51,960 nt of DNA from Woeseiaceae bacterium (GCA_013042375.1 JABDQH010000007.1:1-51960); one strand, 5' to 3'; positions 17,625 to 28,510 are shown, counted from the stretch's first letter. Numbers and translations are program-made. The notes: generated by a model not told the origin, from the letters alone.

Positions 17625-18719
17625 TCAACCGTCGCGCCTTGCGAGATAGGCCTGGTCCGAAATGCGTGAATTGTCCTTGGCCTTTTCGAGGTAGTCGAAG
17701 TAGGCCTTGCCGATCTTGCCGGCCGCAGGGTCGCTGGCCATGAGTTCGGTGACGACTTCTTGCGAGGTCGTCCGCAACAGGCTCAGCACGTCGTCGGGAA
17801 ACGGCCGGATCTCGACGTCGGGATTCTCGCGCAGCTGCGCGAGCGACATCGCGTTACCGTGGGCATAGTCCGACGCCGCGTCGAGGTTGATCGCCTGGCA
17901 GGCCAGCCTGACGATCTCCTTAAGATCCTCGGGCAAAGCATCCCAGGCCTTCCTGTGAATGATGACCTCGAGGTTCGGCCCCGGCTCCTGCCATCCCGGG
18001 TAGTAGTAGTACTTCGCCGCTTTGTGCAGGCCGAAGGAAACGTCGTTGTACGGACCGATCCACTCGGTCGCGTCGATCGAGCCGGTCTGCAGCGCAGTGA
18101 AAATTTCGGATCCGGGCAGCATCACGGGCGTGCCGCCCGCGCGCCGCAACACCTCGCCTCCGAGACCCGGGATGCGCATCTTGAGTCCCTTGAGGTCGGC
18201 GATCGAATTGATTTCCTTGTTGAACCAGCCGCCCATTTGCACGCTCGTGTTGCCGCCCGGGAACGGCACCAGGTTGAACGGCTCATACAGCTCGTGCCAC
18301 AACTCGAGGCCGCCGCCGTAGTAGAGCCAGCCGTTCATTTCCGCGGCCGTCATGCCGAACGGGATCGCGGTGAAGAACTGCGCCGCATCCACCTTGCCCT
18401 TGTGGTAATACGCCGCGCCGTGGCCCATCTCGACCGTACCGCGAGACACCGCGTCGAACACCTCGAGCGGCGGCACGAGTTCGCCGCCACCGTAAACCTT
18501 GGTCGTCAGGCGCCCGCTGCTGGCCGTCCCGATGCGGCCGGCCAGGTTCTCCGCGGCCATACCGAGGCCGGGAAACTTGGGCGGCCAGGACGTGACGCAG
18601 GACCATGAGAACGTCTCGCCGCCCGCCGCCGGCTGTCCGTCACAGTCCGCGCTCTCTTGCGTACACGCCGTGAGTCCCGCCGCCGCGGCCAGCCCGCCTA
18701 CGAATTCGCGTCTTTTCAT
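17625..18719 (-). CDS. dctP: TRAP substrate-binding protein, TakP-like Tat lipoprotein
   Basis: Periplasmic solute-binding subunit (364 aa) of the adjacent TRAP transporter. The N-terminus MKRREFVGGLAAAAGLTAC combines a twin-arginine signal (RREF) with a lipobox ending in Cys, so it is probably a Tat-exported lipoprotein. The segment WIGPYNDVSFGLHKAAKYYYYPGW matches the TakP subfamily, which binds 2-oxo or monocarboxylic acids; the exact ligand is inferred only. The start ATG 18719 follows AGGGGG; longer in-frame versions lack sense. The gene is on the opposite strand and convergent to dctQM, an unusual layout that implies separate control. Confidence 0.9.
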   Translation of the reverse strand: MKRREFVGGLAAAAGLTACTQESADCDGQPAAGGETFSWSCVTSWPPKFPGLGMAAENLAGRIGTASSGRLTTKVYGGGELVPPLEVFDAVSRGTVEMGHGAAYYHKGKVDAAQFFTAIPFGMTAAEMNGWLYYGGGLELWHELYEPFNLVPFPGGNTSVQMGGWFNKEINSIADLKGLKMRIPGLGGEVLRRAGGTPVMLPGSEIFTALQTGSIDATEWIGPYNDVSFGLHKAAKYYYYPGWQEPGPNLEVIIHRKAWDALPEDLKEIVRLACQAINLDAASDYAHGNAMSLAQLRENPDVEIRPFPDDVLSLLRTTSQEVVTELMASDPAAGKIGKAYFDYLEKAKDNSRISDQAYLARRDG

Positions 18720-19105
18720 GTCTACCCCCTGAAGCGCTCCGGCTAGTTTAGGGGCCGGTTTCGCAAAAACCCAGTCGTGTTTCTCAACATGGGTGGGATC
18801 GAGGATATATATTAAAAACCCACCTTTTGATATTTCTTTAGGTTTTTTAGGAACACATTGTCCACTAAAGACGGGGAAATGGCCCCGATCTGACGATCGG
18901 GGCCGTCCCTTCCCTGGTCCGGCCGGCGAAAACCGCCGCCGAGGGCCATCCCTGGCGTCCGGGGCGGCGCCTGTAACGGCAACCTCTCCCACCGGCCGGT
19001 ACAATCAGTCTCCCACGCAACCGCGGCCCGCGTGACTTATCATTCTCGGCCTTGCGCGAACAAAGTGCCCCTCGGCGGGCGAAAACTTGAGGAAGACGGG
19101 CAAAA
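18720..19105. other. Divergent intergenic region between dctP and dtd
   Basis: This 386-base stretch has no credible gene. It holds the leaders of dctP (minus) and dtd (plus). The dctP-proximal half, about 18775-18860, is much richer in A and T than the rest of the window (GGATATATATTAAAAACCC) and is a likely promoter zone for the transporter gene. A perfect hairpin lies at 18881-18904. TACAAT at 19000-19005 could be a -10 box for dtd but has no good -35 partner. Confidence 0.4.
18881..18904. repeat. Perfect 10-bp inverted repeat
   Basis: GGCCCCGATC and GATCGGGGCC pair perfectly around a TGAC loop. No T run follows on either strand, so it is not a typical terminator. It could be a dyad operator for dctP or dtd, or an RNA hairpin in a leader. 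ATCGGGGCCG also occurs twice upstream of coxB (891 and 976). Confidence 0.5.
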
Positions 19106-19543
19106 ATGATCGGACTCCTGCAGCGGGTGAGCCATGCCGAGGTCAGCGTCGACGGTGAGACCACAGGCCGCATCGAGCGCGGGCTGCTGGTGCTCGTCGC
19201 CGTGCATCGCGACGATACCGACGCCGACGTGGCACGCCTCGCCGAGCGCCTGCTCGGTTACCGGGTGTTCCCGGACGACGCCGGCCGCATGAACCGCAGC
19301 GTGCGCGACATCGGCGGCGGCCTGTTACTCGTGCCGCAGTTCACGCTGACGGCGGACACGAAGAAAGGGACGCGGGCAAGCTTCACCAAGGGCGCCGCCC
19401 CCGACAAGGCCTCGGCTTTCTTCGACCGGCTCGTGGCGGCCTGCGGGACCGGCCTCGAGCGTGTCGAGACCGGGCGCTTCGGCGCCGATATGCAGGTCAG
19501 CCTGACCAATGACGGCCCGGTCACGTTCTGGCTCGAAACCTGA
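19106..19543 (+). CDS. dtd: D-aminoacyl-tRNA deacylase
   Basis: DTD (145 aa) hydrolyses D-aminoacyl-tRNAs and glycine mischarged on tRNA(Ala), protecting translation. It has the MIGLLQRVSHAEVSVDG N-terminus, the LLVPQFTLTADTKKGTRASF catalytic region (usually SQFTL; here PQFTL) and the cross-subunit motif NDGPVTFWLE near the C-terminus with its Gly-Pro pair. The length fits the family. It lies 87 bases upstream of tatA. Confidence 0.94.
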   Translation: MIGLLQRVSHAEVSVDGETTGRIERGLLVLVAVHRDDTDADVARLAERLLGYRVFPDDAGRMNRSVRDIGGGLLLVPQFTLTADTKKGTRASFTKGAAPDKASAFFDRLVAACGTGLERVETGRFGADMQVSLTNDGPVTFWLET

Positions 19544-19630
19544 CGCCCGTACGGTTTTGTTGCCTGCGCCGGGGTATCATGAAGATAATTCGCGGCTTGG
19601 AATGAGGGGCTCGGCCCCGGGAGAAACAAG

Positions 19631-19864
19631 ATGTTTGCCAATATTGGTCCGTGGCAGCTGCTGATCATACTGCTCATTGTGCTCGCCATTTTCGGCACCA
19701 AGAAGCTGCGCAACATGGGCTCGGACCTCGGCGGCGCGGTCAAGGGATTCCGCAAGGCGATGAACGAGGCGGACGATGCGGCCGACAAGCTCGAGAACGA
19801 TGCGCCGGACGCGGACTTCGACAACACGCCGGCCGAAAAAGCCACTAAAGAAAAAGACGCCTGA
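19631..19864 (+). CDS. tatA: Sec-independent translocase protein TatA
   Basis: TatA (77 aa) forms the translocation assembly for folded Tat substrates. It has a short N-terminal helix ([19 protein letters not shown]), the FG hinge (IFGTKKL), an amphipathic helix ([18 protein letters not shown]) and an acidic tail. AGAAACAAG upstream of the ATG is a moderate ribosome binding site. It is the first gene of tatABC; a TTGCCT...GATAAT pair at about 19561-19590 may be its promoter. Confidence 0.94.
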   Translation: MFANIGPWQLLIILLIVLAIFGTKKLRNMGSDLGGAVKGFRKAMNEADDAADKLENDAPDADFDNTPAEKATKEKDA

Positions 19865-19881
19865 CAAGCCCGGGGCAGACC

Positions 19882-20214
19882 ATGTCCGGTATCGGCGGTT
19901 CTGAATTCATATTGTTGTGCCTGATCGGGCTCCTGATACTGGGTCCCGAGCGGCTGCCGCGCGTGGCCCGGCAACTCGGCAGCTGGGTCGGCAAGGCTCG
20001 CCAGATGACGCGCTCGCTGCAGCGCCAGCTCGAGGAAGAAATCAGCGCCGAGAAGAATCTCGGTTTCGACCCGAAGGAGCTCGGGCGCATCGATCCGAGC
20101 CAGATGATGACGCCCGACGACAAGGACACGTACTCCCCGATGCATGTCGAGGAAAGCGGCACCGCGCCCCCGAAGGCCGATGCAGGCGACGATAAGCCGG
20201 ACAAGGCCGAGTAA
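19882..20214 (+). CDS. tatB: Sec-independent translocase protein TatB
   Basis: TatB (110 aa) works with TatC as the twin-arginine signal receptor. The helix FILLCLIGLLILGPERLPRVARQLG contains the conserved GPERLP hinge that separates TatB from TatA, and the amphipathic part has KARQMTRSLQRQLEEE. The C-terminal tail is short and polar. Its stop TAA overlaps the tatC start (TAATG). Confidence 0.93.
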   Translation: MSGIGGSEFILLCLIGLLILGPERLPRVARQLGSWVGKARQMTRSLQRQLEEEISAEKNLGFDPKELGRIDPSQMMTPDDKDTYSPMHVEESGTAPPKADAGDDKPDKAE

Positions 20215-20978
20215 TGGCCGGCGAAGAGCGCGAAGAACTCGCTGAAGGCACGCTGCTTTCGCACCTCATTGAACTGCGCAGCCGCCTTTTCTGGATCGTC
20301 GGCGCCGTGTTCCTCGTGTTCCTCGCACTGTTGCCGTTCGCCAAGATGATTTTCAATTACGTTGCCGCGCCGCTCGTCAGCGTCGTGCCGAACGGCGAGC
20401 TACTGGCCCTGAACCCGGTGTCCCCGCTCACGGCGACCATTGCGCTGACCTTCTACATCGCGCTGTTCATCGCCATGCCCGTCGTTCTCTACCAGGTCTG
20501 GGCCTTCGTCGCGCCAGGCCTGTACCGCAAGGAAAAACGCTTCGCGTTTCCGCTGCTCGCGACCAGCATCGCGCTCTTCTACCTCGGTATGGCGTTCGCC
20601 TACTACGTCGTGTTTCCGCTGGTCTTCGGATTCGTGTCGGCCTTCACGCCGGACACCGTCAACTACCAACCCGACATGACGGCCTATGTCAGCTTCGTGA
20701 TGATGGTCGTGCTCGTGTTCGGCCTGGCATTCGAGACGCCGATCGCCACGGTGCTACTGGTGTGGACCGGGCTCACGACGACCGACAAGCTCGGCAAGGC
20801 GCGACCGTACATCTTCCTCGGTGCATTCATTGTCGGCATGTTGCTGACGCCGCCTGACATAATCAGTCAGACCATGCTCGCTGTGCCGATCTATATCCTG
20901 TTCGAGCTCGGCATATTGATGTCACGCCTGTTCTCGGCGCGAGCGCCGGAATCCGACGAGGCGGCCGAGGTCGAGTAG
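20214..20978 (+). CDS. tatC: Sec-independent translocase protein TatC
   Basis: Six-helix core of the Tat translocase (254 aa). Signature segments are HLIELRSRLFW at the N-terminus, YQVWAFVAPGLYRKEKRF, a VFGLAFETPI helix and RPYIFLGAFIVGMLLTPPDIISQ. The overlapping start with tatB implies coupling. The Tat-type DctP lipoprotein encoded 1.5 kb upstream is a likely client. Confidence 0.95.
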   Translation: MAGEEREELAEGTLLSHLIELRSRLFWIVGAVFLVFLALLPFAKMIFNYVAAPLVSVVPNGELLALNPVSPLTATIALTFYIALFIAMPVVLYQVWAFVAPGLYRKEKRFAFPLLATSIALFYLGMAFAYYVVFPLVFGFVSAFTPDTVNYQPDMTAYVSFVMMVVLVFGLAFETPIATVLLVWTGLTTTDKLGKARPYIFLGAFIVGMLLTPPDIISQTMLAVPIYILFELGILMSRLFSARAPESDEAAEVE

Positions 20979-21105
20979 AAACTGACGGCTGAACTGGTGT
21001 AACTTGCTGTGATGCCGGACGTCCGCTTTGGCCGGGGGGGCCACAACAAATTCCAATAATTCCGCAGCATCCGGCGAAGCGGAATCCAGCGAGAGAGACG
21101 CTCTG

Positions 21106-22632
<1,527 letters not shown>

Positions 22633-22646
22633 GGCTTCAAAAACCG

Positions 22647-24476
22647 ATGATTACGATGAAAAGACTACTCACCGCATGCCTTTCGCTGGCGCTCTTTGCC
22701 GCCTGTTCCGGGGGCAAAGAAGAAGTAGCGCCCGCAACCGTTGCGGCCGCACCAACCGAGACGGCGCAGGAATTCGTTGCCCGCGTCAACGACGAGCTGC
22801 AGGAGCTGCGCCGCGAGGTCGGCGCCGCGAACTGGGTGCGCTCCACCTACATCACGGGCGATACGGCAATCATTGCGGCCGCCGCCAGTGAGCGCTATGC
22901 GAAATGGCACAGCGAAACGGTGCAACAGGCCATGGCCTACGACGGCCAGGAGCTCGATGCATCGACGCGACGCGCCCTCGATCTGCTCAAACTCGGCACG
23001 TCAGCACCGTCGCCCAACGACGCGGCGAAGCGCAAGGAGCTGGCCGAGATCACGACGAACCTCGAAGGCACCTACGGCGCCGGCGCCTACTGCCGCACCG
23101 AAAACGAGTGCATTGCGGGCTCCGAACTCGAACAGCTCATGCGCGACACGCGCGACTACGACGAACTACTTGAGTACTGGACGGGCTGGCGCGATGTCGC
23201 CGTACCGATGCGCGAGCCGTATACGCGCTTCGTCGAGCTGGCCAACGAGGGCGCCAACGAACTCGGCTATCCCAACCTCGGCGATATGTGGAAGTCGAAC
23301 TACGACATGAGCCCGGCAGAGTTCGAGGCCGAATCCGGCAAACTCTGGAGCCAAGTCAAACCGCTCTACGATGAACTGCACTGCCACGTACGCGCCAGGC
23401 TCGGCGAGGTCTACGGCGACGACAAGGTGCCGCAGGACGGTCCGATTCCTGCGCACCTGCTCGGCAACATGTGGGCCCAGCAGTGGAGCTCACTCTACGA
23501 CCTGGTCGCACCGTACCCGGGTGTTGGCGATATCGACGTTGATGCGACACTGAAGACCAAGAACTACTCGCCGCAGGAAATGACGCGCTCGGCCGAGAAC
23601 TTCTACGTCTCGCTCGGCATGCCGCGCCTGCCGGACACGTTCTGGGAGCGGTCGCAGTTCACGAAGCCGCGCGATCGCGACGTCGTCTGTCATGCGAGCG
23701 CGTGGGGCCTCGACGGCGGCAATGACCTGCGCATCAAGATGTGCATCCAGCAGACCTACGACGAACTGCGCGTGATCTATCACGAGCTCGGCCACAACTA
23801 CTACCAGGGCGCCTACAAAGACCGGCCGCCGTTGTTCCAGGACTCGGCGCACGGCGGTTTCCATGAAGCCATCGGCGACACGGTCACGCTCTCGATGACT
23901 CCCGGCTATCTCGCCGAGGTCGGTCTCGTGAAGGAAGGCGAGGACGACCCGCGCGCCGTGATCAACCGCCAGATGCTGATGGCCCTCGACAAAATCGCCT
24001 TCCTGCCGTTCGGCAAGCTCGTCGACGAATGGCGCTGGGGCATTTTCTCGGGTGCGATAACGCCGGAGAACTACAACCAGGCCTGGTGGGACCTGCGTAC
24101 TCGCTACCAGGGTATCGCGCCTGCCGTCGAGCGGACCGAGGCCCATTTCGATCCGGGCTCCAAGTACCACGTGCCGGGCAACGTCTCGTACACGCGCTAT
24201 TTCCTCGCACACGTGCTGATGTTCCAGCTGCATCGTTCGCTGTGCGAAATCGCGGGCCACGAGGGCGAACTGCAGGCCTGCTCGATCTACAACAACCGGT
24301 CAGCCGGCGAGAAGCTCTACGCCATGCTGCAGGCCGGCGCCAGCCAGCCCTGGCAGGACACGCTCGAGGCCATGACCGGAACGCGCGAGATGGACGCCAC
24401 CGCGATCATCGACTACTTCGCGCCACTCATGGGCTACCTCAAGGAGCAGAACGAAGGCCGCAGCTGCGGCTGGTGA
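22647..24476 (+). CDS. M2 family peptidyl-dipeptidase (ACE-like) lipoprotein
   Basis: Zinc peptidyl-dipeptidase of family M2, related to angiotensin-converting enzyme, which releases C-terminal dipeptides (609 aa). The zinc site HELGH is at residues 379-383 and the third ligand is Glu407 in GFHEAIGD, the same spacing as ACE. An N-terminal lipoprotein signal (LFAACSGG) places it at the membrane facing the periplasm or outside. ATG 22656 is an alternative start three codons in. The dipeptides it frees fit the adjacent POT transporter. Confidence 0.92.
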   Translation: MITMKRLLTACLSLALFAACSGGKEEVAPATVAAAPTETAQEFVARVNDELQELRREVGAANWVRSTYITGDTAIIAAAASERYAKWHSETVQQAMAYDGQELDASTRRALDLLKLGTSAPSPNDAAKRKELAEITTNLEGTYGAGAYCRTENECIAGSELEQLMRDTRDYDELLEYWTGWRDVAVPMREPYTRFVELANEGANELGYPNLGDMWKSNYDMSPAEFEAESGKLWSQVKPLYDELHCHVRARLGEVYGDDKVPQDGPIPAHLLGNMWAQQWSSLYDLVAPYPGVGDIDVDATLKTKNYSPQEMTRSAENFYVSLGMPRLPDTFWERSQFTKPRDRDVVCHASAWGLDGGNDLRIKMCIQQTYDELRVIYHELGHNYYQGAYKDRPPLFQDSAHGGFHEAIGDTVTLSMTPGYLAEVGLVKEGEDDPRAVINRQMLMALDKIAFLPFGKLVDEWRWGIFSGAITPENYNQAWWDLRTRYQGIAPAVERTEAHFDPGSKYHVPGNVSYTRYFLAHVLMFQLHRSLCEIAGHEGELQACSIYNNRSAGEKLYAMLQAGASQPWQDTLEAMTGTREMDATAIIDYFAPLMGYLKEQNEGRSCGW

Positions 24477-24480
24477 CATC

Positions 24481-24502
24481 TGTGGGAGAGCCTGCTCCCA
24501 CA
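24481..24502. repeat. REP-like palindrome
   Basis: TGTGGGAG and CTCCCACA pair around AGCCTG just after the M2 peptidase stop codon. The GTGGGAG arm resembles Pseudomonas-type REP elements, and a related unit lies at 36931-36954. It may also act as a weak terminator, although no T run follows. Confidence 0.55.
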
Positions 24503-24553
24503 AGACGATGCGAATTGAGTACACTGACCCGCAAATAATATCGGGGGACACCC

Positions 24554-26098
24554 ATGTCAGATGAAGCCCAGGTCGCCAACAAAGAAGGCGGCTTTCTCGG
24601 CGCAGTAGAGCGCATCGGCAACAAGCTGCCCGACCCGGCGGTACTCTTCATAGCGCTGCTGTTCGTCGTCTGGGTGCTGTCGTGGCTGCTGTCCTACGTG
24701 ACCTACAGCTTTATCGACCCGCGGTCCGGTGAGCCGATTGTTGTTATTAACCAGCTCACGGGCACCGCCTTCACGACTTTCTTGACGAAACTCGTGACCA
24801 ACTTCGTGCAGTTCGGCCCGGTCGGCACGGTTCTCGTTGCCATGCTCGGCATCGGCGTTGCGGAGCATTCAGGCTTCATCACTACCGGTATTCGCGCCCT
24901 GCTGAATGTCACGGCGACGTGGCTGCTCACGCCGATGGTCATTCTCGTCGGCATCATGAGTCATTCCGCTGTCGATGCTGGCTACGTGCTCGTGATCCCG
25001 ATTGGCGGCGTTATCTTCTATGCCGCCGGCAGGCATCCGCTCGCGGGTATCGCGGCGGCGTTTGCCGGCGTATCGGGCGGCTTCTCGGCCAACTTCCTGC
25101 CCGCGGCGCTCGATCCGCTGCTGCAGGGCCTCACGCAGGGCGGTGCCCAGTTGCTCAACCCGGACATCGAGGTCAACACGCTCAACAACTACTTCTTCAC
25201 CACGGCGTCGTCGATTCTGATCGTCGGCCTCGGCTGGTGGATCACTGACAAAATCGTCGAGCCGCGCGTCAGCGGCACGCCCATTGATGGCGATGCCGAA
25301 GATCTGCCCGAGCTGCACGACCTGAAGCCCGAAGAGCGCAAGGGGCTCCGTTGGGCGCTCCTTTCCATGCTCCTCGGCCTCGTAATTCTCACGCTAACGC
25401 TGATTCCCGACGACTCGCCGTGGCGCGCGGCGAACGGCAAGCTCGCGGACTTCGGCGCACCGATCATGCAGTCGATCGTCGCGCTGATCTTCTTCCTGTT
25501 CCTGATTCCGGGCATGGTGTTCGGCTACGTCGCGGGCACACTCAAAGGCATGAAGGACGTCATCCAGGGCATGTCGCACTCGATGCAACAGATGGCGTAC
25601 TACCTCGTCATCATGTTCTTCATCGCACAGTTTGTGTATGCGTTCGGCGCTTCGAACCTCGGCACGCTGCTTGCTCTCGCGGGCGCCGAGGCCCTCAAGA
25701 GCCTGCAGGACTATCCCTCGATCCTCGTCGTCGGCATCGTGTTGCTGACCGGCTTCGTCAACCTGTTTGTCGGCTCGGCGAGTGGCAAGTGGGGACTGCT
25801 GGCGCCGATATTCGTACCGATGCTCATGACGCTGGGAATATCTCCGGATCTTACGCAGGCCGCGTATCGCGTCGGCGACTCGAGCACGAACATCATCACG
25901 CCGCTCATGCCGTATTTCCCGCTCGTCGTCGTGTACTGTCAGCGCTACGTGAAGAACACGGGTATCGGTACGCTGGCGGCGATGATGCTGCCGTATTCGC
26001 TGTGGTTCCTCGTGACATGGACGATCTTCCTGCTGATCTACTACGCAATAGGTTTCCCGCTCGGGTTTGGCGCCAGCTACACGTATCCGGCCAGCTAG
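24554..26098 (+). CDS. AbgT family transporter
   Basis: Membrane transporter of the AbgT family (514 aa, about nine helices plus two hairpins). Known members take up p-aminobenzoyl-glutamate or export sulfonamides (MtrF/YdaH). The family features KLPDPAVLFIALL at the start, MLGIGVAEHSGFI, SHSAVDAGYVLVIPIGG, GGFSANFLPAALDPLLQG, and the C-terminal GSASGKWGLLAPIFVPM...GDSSTNIITPLMPYFPLV are clear. The ribosome binding site is GGGGGA before ATG 24554. A role in uptake of peptide-like amides fits the neighbouring POT and M2 genes, but export is equally possible. Confidence 0.9.
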   Translation: MSDEAQVANKEGGFLGAVERIGNKLPDPAVLFIALLFVVWVLSWLLSYVTYSFIDPRSGEPIVVINQLTGTAFTTFLTKLVTNFVQFGPVGTVLVAMLGIGVAEHSGFITTGIRALLNVTATWLLTPMVILVGIMSHSAVDAGYVLVIPIGGVIFYAAGRHPLAGIAAAFAGVSGGFSANFLPAALDPLLQGLTQGGAQLLNPDIEVNTLNNYFFTTASSILIVGLGWWITDKIVEPRVSGTPIDGDAEDLPELHDLKPEERKGLRWALLSMLLGLVILTLTLIPDDSPWRAANGKLADFGAPIMQSIVALIFFLFLIPGMVFGYVAGTLKGMKDVIQGMSHSMQQMAYYLVIMFFIAQFVYAFGASNLGTLLALAGAEALKSLQDYPSILVVGIVLLTGFVNLFVGSASGKWGLLAPIFVPMLMTLGISPDLTQAAYRVGDSSTNIITPLMPYFPLVVVYCQRYVKNTGIGTLAAMMLPYSLWFLVTWTIFLLIYYAIGFPLGFGASYTYPAS

Positions 26099-26107
26099 GA
26101 CACACAC

Positions 26108-28504
26108 ATGCACGACTTCGAAAAACTCGGCGCGTTTTACCTCGGCAAACGCTATGACACCGAGGCGAACAAGCTCACCGACGAACTCGTCCTGTACGAC
26201 TCCAAGGACCTGACTACGCACGCCGCGATCATCGGTATGACCGGATCGGGCAAGACCGGTCTCGGCATCGGCATTCTCGAGGAAGCCGCGCTCGATCATA
26301 TCCCGGTCATCGCGATCGACCCGAAGGGCGACATGGGCAACCTGCTCCTGACGTTCCCGCAGCTCAAGGCCGAGAACTTCCGGCCGTGGATCAACGAGCG
26401 CGTTGCGATGGACAAGGGCCAGACGCCTGACGAGTTCGCGGCGGCACAGGCGGCCCTGTGGAAGAAGGGCCTCGGCGAGTGGGGGCAGACCGGCAAACGC
26501 ATTTCGCAGCTCAGGAAAAACGCCGACCTCGCGATCTACACGCCGGGCAGCAATGCAGGCATCCCGGTCTCCATCCTGAATTCTTTCGACGCGCCCGAGC
26601 AGGAACTCATCGACGACATCGATCTGTATCGCGAACGCGTCCAGGCCACGGCAACGAGCATCCTGACGCTACTCGACATGGATGCGGACCCGGTGTCGAG
26701 CCGCGAGCACATCCTCTTGTCCCGCCTGCTCGACCATGCGTGGAAGGAAGGGCGCAGCCTTGACCTGCCCGGCCTCATTGCCGAGATCCAGGACCCGCCG
26801 ATCACGAAGGTCGGCGTCATGAACATCGATTCCTTCTATCCCGCGAAGGAGCGCTTCAGCCTCGCGATGGCCCTTAACAACCTGCTCGCCGCGCCCGGCT
26901 TCGAAGCCTGGATGCAGGGCGCGCCGCTCAGGGCGAAGGATCTCCTGTACACGGCGGAGGGCAAGCCGCGCGTCTCGGTCATGTCGATTTCGCATCTCGA
27001 CGACGCGCAGCGCATGTTCTTCGTCTCGATGCTCCTGAACGAGATCATCGGCTGGATGCGCGCGCAGCCCGGCACGTCCAGCTTGCGCGCCATCATCTAC
27101 ATGGACGAGATCTTCGGCTACATGCCGCCGGTCGCGAACCCGCCGTCGAAGAAACTGTTCCTGACGCTGCTGAAGCAGGCGCGTGCCTACGGCGTCGGCC
27201 TCGTGCTCGCGACCCAGAACCCGGTCGACCTCGACTACAAGGGCCTGTCGAACACGGGCACCTGGTTCATCGGGCGCCTGCAGACCGAACGCGACAAGGC
27301 GCGCGTCATGGAGGGCCTCGAGGGCGCGAGCGCGGGCAACTTCGACAAGCAGGCGATGGAGCGCACGATCGCAGGACTCGGCAAGCGGCGCTTCCTGCTG
27401 CACAACGTGCACGAGGACGCGCCCGTCGTATTCAACACGCGCTGGGTGCTGTCGTATCTCGCGGGCCCGATGACCCGCGACCATATCCGTACGTTGATGA
27501 AGACGGCCAGGAACACGCTCGCCAAGGCAGCCAAAGCCGTGTCGAAGCCGAAACGCAAGAGCGCCGCGTCGGCGCCGGCGCTCGAGCCGGCCATCGACCA
27601 GTTCTACGTGCGCGGCACGGGCGAGGAGATCACCTATCACCCGCGCCTCATCGCGGGCGGCGACGTCGTGTTCACGAGCGCACGTTACAAGGTCGAAGAC
27701 GAGCGCGAAGTACTGCACACGGTCGAGTTTGAGGACGGCCCCGTCGACATCGACTGGGACAACGGCGAGCCTCTCGAGGTCGCCATCGACGAGCTGCTCG
27801 ACAAGGGCGACGCGGATGCGAGCTACGCGGACTGCCCGTCCGCCGCGAGCAGCGCCAGGTCCTACAAGGCCTGGGCGCGCGCCTACAAGACCTGGCTCAG
27901 GCAGAACGAAACCGTGACGCTCTATCGCAGCAAACGCTTCAGGCTCACGTCGACACCGGGCGAAACCGAAGGCGACTTCCGCGTGCGATTGCAGGACGCC
28001 GCGAGCGCGAAGCGCGACGAAGCCATCGCGAAGATCCGCAAGCGCGCCGCGACCAAGACGACGACGCTCGAGAATCGCCTGATGCGCGCCGAACAGACCG
28101 TTGCCGTGCAGAAGGAGCAGTCGACCAAGAAGAAGCTCGATACCGCGATCTCTTTCGGCACCGCGATCCTCGGCGCCGTGCTCGGCCGCAAGAAGCTCTC
28201 GAGCAGCACGGCATCGAAGATGGGCACGGCGATCAAGTCCGCCGGCGGCGCGCGCAAGGAGGCGGCCGACGTCGAGCGGGCGAAACAGACGGTCACCAAG
28301 GTCAAGGCCGACCTCGAAGCGCTCAACGCCGAGCTCGAAGAGGAGATCGAGGAACTCGATACCGCCTTCGACGCCCAGGCCGAACCACTCGACGAGATCG
28401 TCGTGCGCGCCAAGTCCACCGACATCAACGTAGCCCTCACCGGGCTCGTGTGGCTGCCCTACACGACCGGCGAGAAAGGCCGCCTGCGGCCCGCCTGGCA
28501 GTAG
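26108..28504 (+). CDS. HerA/FtsK-like ATPase with C-terminal coiled coil
   Basis: A 798-residue AAA+ ATPase of the HerA/FtsK (DUF87-like) superfamily. Walker A is IGMTGSGKTGLG (about residues 43-54), IAIDPKGDMGN follows, Walker B is AIIYMDEIFGY (about 331-341) and the sensor region is VGLVLATQNPVDLDYKG. From about residue 465 the Lys/Ala-rich AKAAKAVSKPKRKSAAS linker leads to a second domain and then to a long charged coiled coil (about 640-765) with a Gly-rich AILGAVLGRKKL hinge. Similar stand-alone proteins occur in environmental proteobacteria without known function. No NurA nuclease or restriction partner is nearby. DNA translocation is inferred from the fold only. Confidence 0.7.
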   Translation: MHDFEKLGAFYLGKRYDTEANKLTDELVLYDSKDLTTHAAIIGMTGSGKTGLGIGILEEAALDHIPVIAIDPKGDMGNLLLTFPQLKAENFRPWINERVAMDKGQTPDEFAAAQAALWKKGLGEWGQTGKRISQLRKNADLAIYTPGSNAGIPVSILNSFDAPEQELIDDIDLYRERVQATATSILTLLDMDADPVSSREHILLSRLLDHAWKEGRSLDLPGLIAEIQDPPITKVGVMNIDSFYPAKERFSLAMALNNLLAAPGFEAWMQGAPLRAKDLLYTAEGKPRVSVMSISHLDDAQRMFFVSMLLNEIIGWMRAQPGTSSLRAIIYMDEIFGYMPPVANPPSKKLFLTLLKQARAYGVGLVLATQNPVDLDYKGLSNTGTWFIGRLQTERDKARVMEGLEGASAGNFDKQAMERTIAGLGKRRFLLHNVHEDAPVVFNTRWVLSYLAGPMTRDHIRTLMKTARNTLAKAAKAVSKPKRKSAASAPALEPAIDQFYVRGTGEEITYHPRLIAGGDVVFTSARYKVEDEREVLHTVEFEDGPVDIDWDNGEPLEVAIDELLDKGDADASYADCPSAASSARSYKAWARAYKTWLRQNETVTLYRSKRFRLTSTPGETEGDFRVRLQDAASAKRDEAIAKIRKRAATKTTTLENRLMRAEQTVAVQKEQSTKKKLDTAISFGTAILGAVLGRKKLSSSTASKMGTAIKSAGGARKEAADVERAKQTVTKVKADLEALNAELEEEIEELDTAFDAQAEPLDEIVVRAKSTDINVALTGLVWLPYTTGEKGRLRPAWQ

Positions 28505-28510
28505 ACCCCC

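Noticed and set aside
18720-19004. Longer DctP reading frame
   Set aside because: The twin-arginine lipoprotein signal beginning at 18719 with a good ribosome binding site marks the start.
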